Shown one piece after another: positions 44,706-52,293 of a stretch of DNA of 64,000 bases; within the stretch, counting starts at the first letter, position 1; each line of letters begins with the position of its first letter. This DNA is from Bradyrhizobium sp. WD16 (GTDB lineage Bacteria; Pseudomonadota; Alphaproteobacteria; Rhizobiales; Xanthobacteraceae), in assembly GCF_024181725.1 (NCBI RefSeq), contig NZ_CP028908.1:4143501-4207500 (forward strand), in the 5' to 3' direction. The translations under genes and the position numbers were made by a program. Under the pieces are notes generated by a model. That model ran no database searches. It was given only the letters and a program-made list of their open reading frames with translations, and had not been told where the DNA came from.

Positions 44706-45844
44706 GTCCGGGATTGTGGCAGCGCTCCTTTCGGGCGCGGCCAGGACAGATCAAGGCGCCTGTCCGGCCGCAGCCCGACATGGGCGCCGAACCTTGCGCA
44801 TTCCCCGTCCAGCTTTCGGCACACCCAGTCCACATCGGCAGGCGCGGCGTGGATCAGCTGAAACCGCCGGATCTGCAGCGGGACAATAGTCAATCCGGCG
44901 AGGTCGGCGCTGTCAGGGTCGATTGTGGCCAGATACATCAGAGCAAGATCGCCACGAAACGCTTCAAAGCCGCTGATGCCCTCGTAATCGTTGAGGAAGT
45001 CGCCGCATCCGTACAGGATCAGCCGGTTTCGGTAGACCTCGATGGCCTTGGCGTGATGGGAGGAATGGCCGTGCAGGACGGAGATGTTCCCGCGGTCGAT
45101 CAGCGCATGGGCGAACTGCCGGTGCTCCGCTTCGATATTGTAGCCCCAGTTCGGTCCCCAATGCAGCGAGACGACGACAATGTCGTCGGGCCGTCGCTCG
45201 GCAGTGACATGGTCAGCGATCGCGTCGGCGGTCGCGACGGAGAGATCCGGCAGCAGATTGACGCCGGGCCGATCGTTGGTCGCGCGCCATCGGCGCGGAA
45301 CGCCGCTCGACGCCGCCGCATAGGCGAACAGGAGCAGCCGGCATTTGCCGCCGAGTTGCAGCATGGCCGGGGCGCGGGCCTGGGCCATGTCCCGGCCGGC
45401 TCCTGCCGTCTTGATCTGCAGCCGGTCCAGCGTCGCCAGCGTGTCGCGCAGTCCGGCCGTCCCCCAGTCGAGGACGTGATTGTTGGCCAGCACGCAGCAG
45501 TCGATGCCGGCGGCGGCGAGGCAGGCGGCGTTTTCCGGGCTCATGCGGTAGTTGATGCCCTTGGGCTCGTAATCGTCGCTGCGGGTAATGCTGGTCTCGA
45601 GGTTGATGATGCGTGCATCCGGTGCGGCGATGGTCAGTTCATCGCGCATGACGCCCCAGACAGAGGCGAAGTCCAGCGGCAGCGATAGCGGACCGTGGGC
45701 CTGTTCGGCGAGGCCCAGATAGTCGAGCGCGGAATCCATCGCCGGTTCATGGAGGTCGGGCGCGCAGGGATGAGGCAGCGCCTGATCGACGCCTCTCCCG
45801 AGCATCACGTCGCCGCACAGAAAGAGTTTGACGGGTTCCGCCAT
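44702..45844 (-). CDS. CapA-family (poly-gamma-glutamate synthesis-type) phosphoesterase-like protein
   Basis: 380 residues of the PGA_cap metallophosphoesterase-like family: FLCGDVMLGRGVDQ, NLETSITRSDD, LANNHVLDWG, SLHWGPNWGY and HGHSSHHAKAIEVYRNRLILYGCGDFLNDYEG. No signal peptide is evident, so it may be cytosolic. It starts 6 bases after the acyl-adenylate ligase stop and is surely cotranscribed with it. No other capsule genes are near; true PGA synthesis is doubtful. Confidence 0.88.
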   Translation of the reverse strand: MAEPVKLFLCGDVMLGRGVDQALPHPCAPDLHEPAMDSALDYLGLAEQAHGPLSLPLDFASVWGVMRDELTIAAPDARIINLETSITRSDDYEPKGINYRMSPENAACLAAAGIDCCVLANNHVLDWGTAGLRDTLATLDRLQIKTAGAGRDMAQARAPAMLQLGGKCRLLLFAYAAASSGVPRRWRATNDRPGVNLLPDLSVATADAIADHVTAERRPDDIVVVSLHWGPNWGYNIEAEHRQFAHALIDRGNISVLHGHSSHHAKAIEVYRNRLILYGCGDFLNDYEGISGFEAFRGDLALMYLATIDPDSADLAGLTIVPLQIRRFQLIHAAPADVDWVCRKLDGECARFGAHVGLRPDRRLDLSWPRPKGALPQSRT

Positions 45845-45850
45845 GACCGT

Positions 45851-48718
45851 TCACGTTAGCCCGGAAACGGGTGTCGGCTTGACGAGTTCGCCGAGATCCG
45901 GCTCGCCGCAATGGGCCAGCATCACCTTGCGCGCCTCATCGCGCGATCGCACCAGGGCATTAAAATCCGTGCCGTGGGGTTCGATGGCGTCTTCGATCCG
46001 GACGCTGACGGCTGCCCGACGGGGAAACCACTGGTCTGCGCGCAGCATCGAGCGCGTGCCGCGAATGATGCCGGGGACAACTGGTAGTCCAGCGTCGGCG
46101 GCGACCTTGAAGGCGCCAAGATAGAACGCCGACAATCCCGGACGGCGGGTGAAGGTACCTTCCGGAAAGAACACGATGTTGCGGCCGCAGCTCGCAGCGG
46201 CGACAACGGCCTCGGTATCGGAGAGGCTGGCACTGGAGTCGTAGCGCTCGACGAACAGTGCCCCCAGTCGGCGCAGGAACGGGCCGGCAATGAGCTGGCC
46301 GGCCAGCTCTCGCTTGGCGACATAGGCGGGCTCGCCGGGGAGCACGGCGCCGAGGACGAGCGCGTCGGCATAGCTCGAATGGTTGAAGACCAGCATGGCG
46401 CGACCGCGCGGAACGCGATCGAGGCCGGTGACGGTCACCGGCACCGCTGCGGCAGCGAGGGCGGCGCCGGCGATGAGGCGGACGGCGCGCCAGCGCCAGT
46501 CGAGACGCGGCAGGATCATGATGATGAGCCAGGCGAGCACGCCGCTCGCCGCCACCACGGTCCACCACCAGGCGGCATAAAGCGCTCCGCCGACGACGGT
46601 CATCAGGCGCCGCAATTGCGGGCCGACGCCGGCGAGCGACAGGCGCAGGATCTGCCGCCAGACCGTCGGCGGGGGCGCACCGATGCCTCCGCCGAGATAG
46701 AGTTCTCGCGCAGCGCTGCGCCGGATCTTGCCGCTCGAGGTCTTCGGCACCGTGCGCGGCGGCGCCAGCACGATTTCGTCCGGCGGCGTGCCGGCGATGT
46801 CGTTGGCGACCTCCTGGGCGCGCGCCTGCAGGGCGGCGCGGGTTTCGGCGTCTGTCGCGCGGGTTTCGGCGAGAACGACCACGCGTTCGGTGCCGGAGGC
46901 GGGATCGGGAACGCCGAATACTGCGACGCAGCCCTTGCGGATGCCCGGGATCGCAGCGACCGCTTCTTCGATTTCCGGCGGATAGAGATGGCGGCCGGCG
47001 CGGATGATGATGTCCTTGATCCTGCCGGTGACGAAGATGTCTCCGCCGGCCAGATAGGCGCGATCCGCGCTGTCGAGCCAGCCGTCGCGGATGAGCTGGC
47101 GGGTCTTGAGCTCATTGCGGAAATATCCGGAGGTCGCCGAAGGCCCGCGAAATTCGAGCCGTCCTTCGCGGCGCTCGCCGACTTCCTGGCCGATCTCGTC
47201 GACGATACGCACCTCATGACCGGGAAGCGGCTGGCCGCAGGCGACGATCTCGAGCGCGTGCGGATCATCGGGGCGCGCAGGCGTGGCGACGCCGTGCCGG
47301 CTCAGCGCGTCGCGGTCGACGCGATCGATGATCGGCCCCCGGCCGGGAGGAGGAAACGCCAGTCCGACCGCGTTCTCGGCGAGGCCATAGACGGGGGCCA
47401 TCGCCGAGGGACGGAAGCCGTAGCCGACGAATTTGGCGGTGAAGCGGCGCAGGGTCTGGACGCTGACCGGCTCGGCGCCGTTGGCAACCATGCGCAGTGA
47501 CGACAGATCGAGCCCTTGCAGGGCGGCGTCATCAATCTTCTCCAGGCAGAGCTCGAAGCCGAAATTGGGCGCCGCGGACAGCGTCGCGCGGAAGCGGTGG
47601 ATCGACCACAGCCAGCTCTCGGGCCGGACCAGGAAGGTCAGCGGCGACATCACATGGAGCGGCGCCGCGAAATACAGGCAACCCAGCCAGGCGCCGATCA
47701 GCCCCATGTCGTGGTAGAGCGGCAGCCAACTGACGAACACATCGGTCGAGTCCGCCTCCATCGCCTCGCCCATGGCGCGGATATTGGCGAGGAGATTGGC
47801 GTGGCTGAGCACCACGCCCTTTGGATCGCCCGTGCTGCCCGAGGTGTACTGGATCAGCGCGGTCGACGTCTCGACGATTGCCGGCAGCGGCACCTGGCTC
47901 TCGACCCGCGACGAGAGCTCGGCGACGCTCTCGATCGCGGTGAGGCTTTCGACCATCGCCTTGGTGAGGATGGCGAGGCGTCGTCCTTCCGGAACGGTGA
48001 TCAGCAGGCGGGCGCCGGCATTGCGCAGGATGCCGGCCTGGCGGCGCAGGTGTTCCTCGAGCTGCGACAGGCGCATCGGCGGATAGATCGGCACCGGCAC
48101 GGCACCGGCAAGGAGGATGCCGATAAATGCCACGAAGAAATCGCGTCCGGTGGGCAGCATCAGGGCGATGCGATCGTCGGGCTGGACGTCCCGCTCGATC
48201 AGGGCGCGGCCGATCCTGCGGGCGGCGTCGGCAAGGTCGCGATAGGTCAGGGTGGCGGGAGGAGCAACGTCATCCTCCAGGATGGTCAGATGCGGGCGGT
48301 CCGGATGGCGGGCGACGTGCCAGTCGAGCACCTCGATCAGCGTTTGCGCGTCGGTAGCTGCCGGCACGACTGGCAGCGGCGGTGGACGGGGCATCTCCAC
48401 TGTCGGCTGCCGGCCGGTGCTCGCGTGTTCGAGGGCGTTGAGCAGGTCGCCAACGGTGTCCGCCTCGCCGATGGTGGTCGCGGGCAGCCGCACGTGGAAG
48501 GCGCGCTCGATGCGTAGGACGAGCTCGGTACGCCCCAGGCTGTCAATGCCGAGATCGCGTTCGAGACGCCGCGACGGCGCCACTTCGATGAGCCTGGTGC
48601 GCTCGGGATGCAGTTCGCGAACCAATTCGGCGACGACCGCGATCAATCGCCGCTCGCGCGCCCCGTCTTCGGGATGCTCAACGGTGGAAACACGCCTGTC
48701 GTCAGTCGAGAGCGCCAT
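45851..48718 (-). CDS. Fused acyl carrier - acyl-adenylate ligase - PlsC acyltransferase
   Basis: About 955 residues. Order: phosphopantetheine-binding ACP-like domain (about 20-95; LERDLGIDSLGRTEL), fatty acyl-AMP ligase (about 120-690; TALIQYTSGSTGDPKGVVLSHANL; ...YFRNELKTRQLIRDGWLDSADRAY), a short membrane-like part (about 730-765), then a PlsC acyltransferase (MLVFNHSSYADALVLGA HX4D motif; NIVFFPEGTFTRRPG). It could activate, carry and transfer an acyl chain to a lipid or polyol. Start ATG 48718 is chosen because an FNR/FixK box (48752-48765) lies upstream; the frame is open to 48859. Confidence 0.88.
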   Translation of the reverse strand: MALSTDDRRVSTVEHPEDGARERRLIAVVAELVRELHPERTRLIEVAPSRRLERDLGIDSLGRTELVLRIERAFHVRLPATTIGEADTVGDLLNALEHASTGRQPTVEMPRPPPLPVVPAATDAQTLIEVLDWHVARHPDRPHLTILEDDVAPPATLTYRDLADAARRIGRALIERDVQPDDRIALMLPTGRDFFVAFIGILLAGAVPVPIYPPMRLSQLEEHLRRQAGILRNAGARLLITVPEGRRLAILTKAMVESLTAIESVAELSSRVESQVPLPAIVETSTALIQYTSGSTGDPKGVVLSHANLLANIRAMGEAMEADSTDVFVSWLPLYHDMGLIGAWLGCLYFAAPLHVMSPLTFLVRPESWLWSIHRFRATLSAAPNFGFELCLEKIDDAALQGLDLSSLRMVANGAEPVSVQTLRRFTAKFVGYGFRPSAMAPVYGLAENAVGLAFPPPGRGPIIDRVDRDALSRHGVATPARPDDPHALEIVACGQPLPGHEVRIVDEIGQEVGERREGRLEFRGPSATSGYFRNELKTRQLIRDGWLDSADRAYLAGGDIFVTGRIKDIIIRAGRHLYPPEIEEAVAAIPGIRKGCVAVFGVPDPASGTERVVVLAETRATDAETRAALQARAQEVANDIAGTPPDEIVLAPPRTVPKTSSGKIRRSAARELYLGGGIGAPPPTVWRQILRLSLAGVGPQLRRLMTVVGGALYAAWWWTVVAASGVLAWLIIMILPRLDWRWRAVRLIAGAALAAAAVPVTVTGLDRVPRGRAMLVFNHSSYADALVLGAVLPGEPAYVAKRELAGQLIAGPFLRRLGALFVERYDSSASLSDTEAVVAAASCGRNIVFFPEGTFTRRPGLSAFYLGAFKVAADAGLPVVPGIIRGTRSMLRADQWFPRRAAVSVRIEDAIEPHGTDFNALVRSRDEARKVMLAHCGEPDLGELVKPTPVSGLT

Positions 48719-48751
48719 GGCAAGATCATGGAGCGTCGGGCGAAACTCCGC

Positions 48752-48765
48752 TTGACGCGTGTCAA
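48752..48765. promoter_or_regulatory. FNR/FixK-type box in divergent promoter
   Basis: TTGACGCGTGTCAA, with perfect TTGAC/GTCAA half-sites. Its centre is 40.5 bases upstream of the acyl-ligase ATG (48718) and 132 bases upstream of the MBL ATG (48891). A class II activator site with a normal leader fits the MBL gene better; the acyl-ligase gene would then have almost no leader. Confidence 0.6.
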
Positions 48766-48833
48766 GGCTGGCCGGGCGTCCCTGGAGCCGGAACGCCTTA
48801 CGCGCCGCGAAACCTTTCGTTCCTTTGCGGTAT

Positions 48834-48845
48834 ATCAATATTGAT
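48834..48845. promoter_or_regulatory. 12-bp perfect palindrome
   Basis: ATCAATATTGAT between the two divergent genes, near a run of A/T that stands out in this GC-rich sequence. A possible -10 region or second regulator site. Confidence 0.35.
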
Positions 48846-48890
48846 TGGGCGTCCCGCACGAGAATGTGGATCCAGCCGGGCGAGGTGTGA

Positions 48891-49898
48891 ATGCGGCCGC
48901 TTCTTCATCCCAGCCTCGTCAATGGGCGGTTCGGCGATCCGGCCGTTTACCTCGAAACCCTGTTCGACAGGCGCGCGCTGCTGTTTGACCTCGGCGACAT
49001 CTCGGTGCTGCCGTCGCGCAAGATCCTGCGCATCGAACAGATCTTCGTCTCGCACGCCCATATCGACCATTTCTACGGCTTCGACCTGCTGCTGCGGCTG
49101 TCGGCCGGCCGGTCCAGCACGCTGCAACTTTACGGTCCGTCGGGCTTTATCGACCGCGTGCATCACAAGCTGCAGGCCTATCACTGGAATCTCGTGGACG
49201 AGTTCGAAGCGGACCTGGTCTTTGTCGTTACCGAGATCGGCGGTAACGACGGAACGCGCAAGGCGCAGTTTCGCCTCAAGAATGCGTTCGCCCGGGAGGA
49301 GGCGCAACGCCACCCGCCCAGCGAGCGCGGGATCATCCATGCCGATCCGCTGTTCGAGGTTTCCTATGCCGTCCTCGATCACCACATGCCCTGTCTTGGC
49401 TACGCCATTCAGGAAGTGGCTCACGTCAACATCTGGAAGAACCACCTCGATGCACGCGGTCTGCCGGTCGGGCCGTGGTTGCGTGAGCTGAAAGAGGCCG
49501 TGCTCGCCGGCTGGCCGGATCATGCCGTCATCGAGGTGAGGGAGCCGTCGTCGAGCGATCCTGGCTCGAACATGCGGCTCGGCGAGCTGCGCGACGTCCT
49601 CACCATCACCCCGGGGCAAAAGATTGCCTATGTCACCGATGTCGCCGACACGCCGTCCAACCGAAAGGCGATCGTCGAACTGGCGCGCGGCGCTGACGTG
49701 CTGTTCATCGAGGCGGCGTTCGCGGCCGCGGACACGGCGCTGTCAGCGGAGCGGGCGCATCTGACGACACGCGCCGCCGGCGCCATGGCCCGCGAAGCCG
49801 GTGTCAAGCGGGTCGAGCCATTTCACTTCTCGTCACGTTACGAAGGGCAGGGCGAGACCATGATTGCCGAGGTGATGGCGGCCTTCGCCGGAGATTGA
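48891..49898 (+). CDS. MBL-fold metallo-hydrolase (RNase Z-like)
   Basis: 335 residues. The zinc-binding motif IFVSHAHIDHFYGFDLLLRL, the conserved YVTDVADT and VEPFHFSSRYEG match ribonuclease Z/ElaC-like MBL proteins; a lone His-Asp cluster in VLDHHMPCLGY adds a ligand. The usual RNase Z exosite insert is not clear, so the substrate is unproven. Divergent from the acyl-ligase gene with a shared FNR/FixK-box region. Confidence 0.87.
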   Translation: MRPLLHPSLVNGRFGDPAVYLETLFDRRALLFDLGDISVLPSRKILRIEQIFVSHAHIDHFYGFDLLLRLSAGRSSTLQLYGPSGFIDRVHHKLQAYHWNLVDEFEADLVFVVTEIGGNDGTRKAQFRLKNAFAREEAQRHPPSERGIIHADPLFEVSYAVLDHHMPCLGYAIQEVAHVNIWKNHLDARGLPVGPWLRELKEAVLAGWPDHAVIEVREPSSSDPGSNMRLGELRDVLTITPGQKIAYVTDVADTPSNRKAIVELARGADVLFIEAAFAAADTALSAERAHLTTRAAGAMAREAGVKRVEPFHFSSRYEGQGETMIAEVMAAFAGD

Positions 49899-50031
49899 TG
49901 TCGCTGTCCGCACTCATGATACTCCGGTCGTATTCCACACGGTGCGTTCCGAGAGTGCTCTATTTTTCGATCGCAACAATCGCAAACGGTGGCCCGACAC
50001 CGCCGTGCGCGCGACCCAGCAAGACAAGGCT

Positions 50032-50045
50032 TTGACGTGCATCAA
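50032..50045. promoter_or_regulatory. FNR/FixK-type box before the hpf region
   Basis: TTGACGTGCATCAA fits TTGA-N6-TCAA. Its centre is 62 bases before ATG 50101, so activation from -41 would start the transcript at about 50079. This is the best-positioned of the FNR/FixK-type boxes. Confidence 0.7.
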
Positions 50046-50100
50046 GCCGAAGTTCCGTTCGTGGGCTTAACAAGGCGACTGTCTTGGTGCGGGGGCGATC

Positions 50101-50331
50101 ATGAAGAGCCGCATGGAGTACGGAGCCAGAGCTGCACTGTGTCGACGACTGGCGATCCGCGAGCCGGTGCATGGCGCGATCTGGCTGGCCGAAGCTGAGC
50201 GGTGGTTGCAGCTTGCGCAGGTGCAATCTCCGGATGACATGCAGACGGTTGCATCGTTGTACGGCAACCTTTCGCTGCCGAGGCAATTGTCTTCGATCGC
50301 CGCTTCCGAGCAGGACGGACCGAAGCCCTGA
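50101..50331 (+). CDS. Small hypothetical protein, first gene before hpf
   Basis: 76 residues, MKSRMEYGARAALCRRLAIREPVHGAIWLAEAERW in pattern, resembling short rhizobial proteins of unknown function that begin similarly (MEYRARA..CRQLA..REP). A GGGGGCG box precedes it. It is 11 bases before the hpf-like gene and behind a FixK-type box, so it is likely cotranscribed. Confidence 0.7.
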   Translation: MKSRMEYGARAALCRRLAIREPVHGAIWLAEAERWLQLAQVQSPDDMQTVASLYGNLSLPRQLSSIAASEQDGPKP

Positions 50332-50342
50332 AGAGGTGAGCC

Positions 50343-50912
50343 ATGCAGACCCCCGTCGAGATCGAATGCCAGAACGCCGTCGTGCCCGAGGGATATCGGC
50401 AGGCCATCGAAAAACATGTGGAGAAGCTCGAAGAGCGCTACGGGCGGGCGACTGCCTGCCGGGTCATCGTCAAGGGACCCGGCGAGCATCATCACACCGG
50501 CGGGCTCTATGAGATCAACATCCGCCTCGCGCTGCCCGAGGGACGCGAGGTCAATATCGGGCGGACGCCGAAGCTCGACGAGCGCCACAGCGATCTCGAG
50601 TTCGCCACCAACGACGCCTTCAGGCGGGCGCGGCGACGGCTTCAGGATCACGCGCGCCGCCTGCAGGGGGCGGTGAAGGTCCACGAAGGCGAGCCGATCG
50701 GCACTGTGGTGCGGATCGATCGGGAGGGCGACTTCGGCTTCCTCAAATCGGTCGACGGCGGCGAAATCTATTTCCATCGCAACAGCGTCGTCGAAGGCAA
50801 GTTTCCCGAGCTCTCCGTCGGCTCGCGCGTCGTCTATGTCGAGGAGGCCGGCGCGAAGGGACCGCAGGCAAGTACGGTCAAGCCGCTTGGCAAGCATGCC
50901 TTGCGGGTGTGA
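50343..50912 (+). CDS. HPF/RaiA ribosome-associated protein fused to a cold-shock domain
   Basis: 189 residues. N-terminal S30AE-like domain (about 1-110: VEIECQNAVVPEGYRQAIEKHVEKLEERYGR, RRARRRLQDHARRL) that in relatives binds the 30S decoding centre to hibernate ribosomes; a C-terminal cold-shock-like domain (about 118-185: GTVVRIDREGDFGFLKSVDGGEIYFHRNSVV) binds RNA. Classical long HPF instead has a ribosome-dimerisation tail. GAGGTGAG lies upstream of ATG 50343. Confidence 0.9.
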   Translation: MQTPVEIECQNAVVPEGYRQAIEKHVEKLEERYGRATACRVIVKGPGEHHHTGGLYEINIRLALPEGREVNIGRTPKLDERHSDLEFATNDAFRRARRRLQDHARRLQGAVKVHEGEPIGTVVRIDREGDFGFLKSVDGGEIYFHRNSVVEGKFPELSVGSRVVYVEEAGAKGPQASTVKPLGKHALRV

Positions 50913-51234
50913 CGTCGGCAGACTCCCGCTTCACCATTGCAAGCGACCGGCGCGTGGGACTTGCGCCCCCGACCTGTTTTCGGCCGGGACCAGCTGTCCG
51001 ATCTCATGGTGAATGACCTGACGCGCTTGCGTCGTTTGGATCGGCCTCGGTCACAGGCGCGAGGGACTGGTCCGAATGGCTGCCCTGTTTGATTCAGCGC
51101 AAGACACCGGACCGCGCCAGCATTCATGGTTTTGAACTGTTGAACGCCGTCCCGCTGACCGTCGCCGGCATGATGTGATCGGGTTTTCGATCTCGCTTCT
51201 GCCGGCAGCGTCTTATCGTCCGAGGAGGCCTGCA
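50913..51234. other. Intergenic region before the exporter operon
   Basis: 322 bases without a gene. It holds a degenerate FNR/FixK-type box at 51089-51102 (listed) and a GAGGAGG Shine-Dalgarno at 51222-51228. Confidence 0.6.
51089..51102. promoter_or_regulatory. Degenerate FNR/FixK-type box before HlyD operon
   Basis: TTGATTCAGCGCAA matches the looser TTG(A/C)-N6-(T/G)CAA form. Centre 139 bases upstream of ATG 51235. Confidence 0.4.
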
Positions 51235-52293
51235 ATGTCTACTCGTCAGTGCGGCACGCTGCTTCTGGCGGCTCTTCTGACAGCCGGCATCCGGCCGGTG
51301 CCGCCATCCGGGATCAGTTGCTCGCTCGAAGGCTGGTTTGCTCCCGCGGTTGCCTATGCCCAGCCGGTGCGCAACATGATCGCGCGGCTCCGGGGTAAGA
51401 AGATGCCGTCCGGCATCGTCAAGACCAATGGCCGCGTCGAGGCGACCCAGGTCGACGTCTCGGCCAAATACGCCGGCCGCCTCGCCGAGGTCTCGGTCGA
51501 GGAAGGGGCCATCGTCAAGCTCGGCCAGATCGTCGGGCGCGTCGTTTCGCCGGAATACGAAGCCGAGCTGAAGTCGGCGCAGTCGGAAGTTGAGCGCGCC
51601 AAGCAGTCACTGGCCCAGGCCGAGGCCGATATCGCCTCGCGGCAGAGCTCCCTGGACTTTGCCAAGGCGGATCTCGAGCGCGGCGACGATTTGCTCAGGA
51701 AGGGCGTCATCACCCAGAAGGATTTCGATCAGCGCCGCCGCAATTTCGAGTCCTCCGACGCGGCGGTCAAGGCAATGACTGCCCAGCGCGACCAGGCACA
51801 GTTCACCATCAAGAAGGCCGAGGCCGACGTCGAGCGTATCGAGTCGGTGCTGCACGATCTCGTGCTGGTCTCGCCGCGCAACGGTCGCGTGCAGTATCTC
51901 CTGTTGCGCAGTGGTGAAATGGTCGCCGCCGGTGCGCCGGTCATGACAGTCCTCGACCTCACCGACGTCTATATGACGGTGTTCCTGCCGGCCACCGATG
52001 CCGCCAAGCTGGAGATCGGCGGCGAAGCCCGTATCGTCTTCGATGCCCGTCCGGAATACGTCGTGCCCGCCACGGTGAGCTTCGTCGCCGCCGACGCGCA
52101 ATTCACGCCGAAGAGCGTGGAGACCAAGGACGAGCGCGAAAAGCTGATGTTCCGCGTCAAGCTCAAGCTCGATCCGAAGCTGCTGCAGGCACACTTCGCC
52201 ATGGTTAAGACCGGCGTGCGCGGCATCGGTATCGTGCGCACCAATCCGGCGACGCCATGGCCGGAAGACCTTCAAGTCTCGCTGCCGAAATGA
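51235..52293 (+). CDS. HlyD-family membrane fusion protein
   Basis: 352 residues with an N-terminal signal/anchor (MSTRQCGTLLLAALLTAG). Order: N-terminal biotinyl-lipoyl half (GRVEATQVDVSAKYAGRLAEVSVEEGAIV), long coiled coil (about 115-210; SEVERAKQSLAQAEADIASRQ), second lipoyl half (LVSPRNGRVQYLLLRSGEMV), beta-barrel (FLPATDAAKLEIGGEARI). Periplasmic adaptor linking the following ABC proteins to an outer-membrane channel. It overlaps the next gene by 4 bases (ATGA). Confidence 0.94.
   Translation: MSTRQCGTLLLAALLTAGIRPVPPSGISCSLEGWFAPAVAYAQPVRNMIARLRGKKMPSGIVKTNGRVEATQVDVSAKYAGRLAEVSVEEGAIVKLGQIVGRVVSPEYEAELKSAQSEVERAKQSLAQAEADIASRQSSLDFAKADLERGDDLLRKGVITQKDFDQRRRNFESSDAAVKAMTAQRDQAQFTIKKAEADVERIESVLHDLVLVSPRNGRVQYLLLRSGEMVAAGAPVMTVLDLTDVYMTVFLPATDAAKLEIGGEARIVFDARPEYVVPATVSFVAADAQFTPKSVETKDEREKLMFRVKLKLDPKLLQAHFAMVKTGVRGIGIVRTNPATPWPEDLQVSLPK

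Noticed and set aside
48719-48859. N-terminal extension of the acyl-ligase gene to 48859
   Set aside because: It would place the FixK-type box and the AT-rich palindrome inside the coding sequence, and the extra residues show no family similarity.
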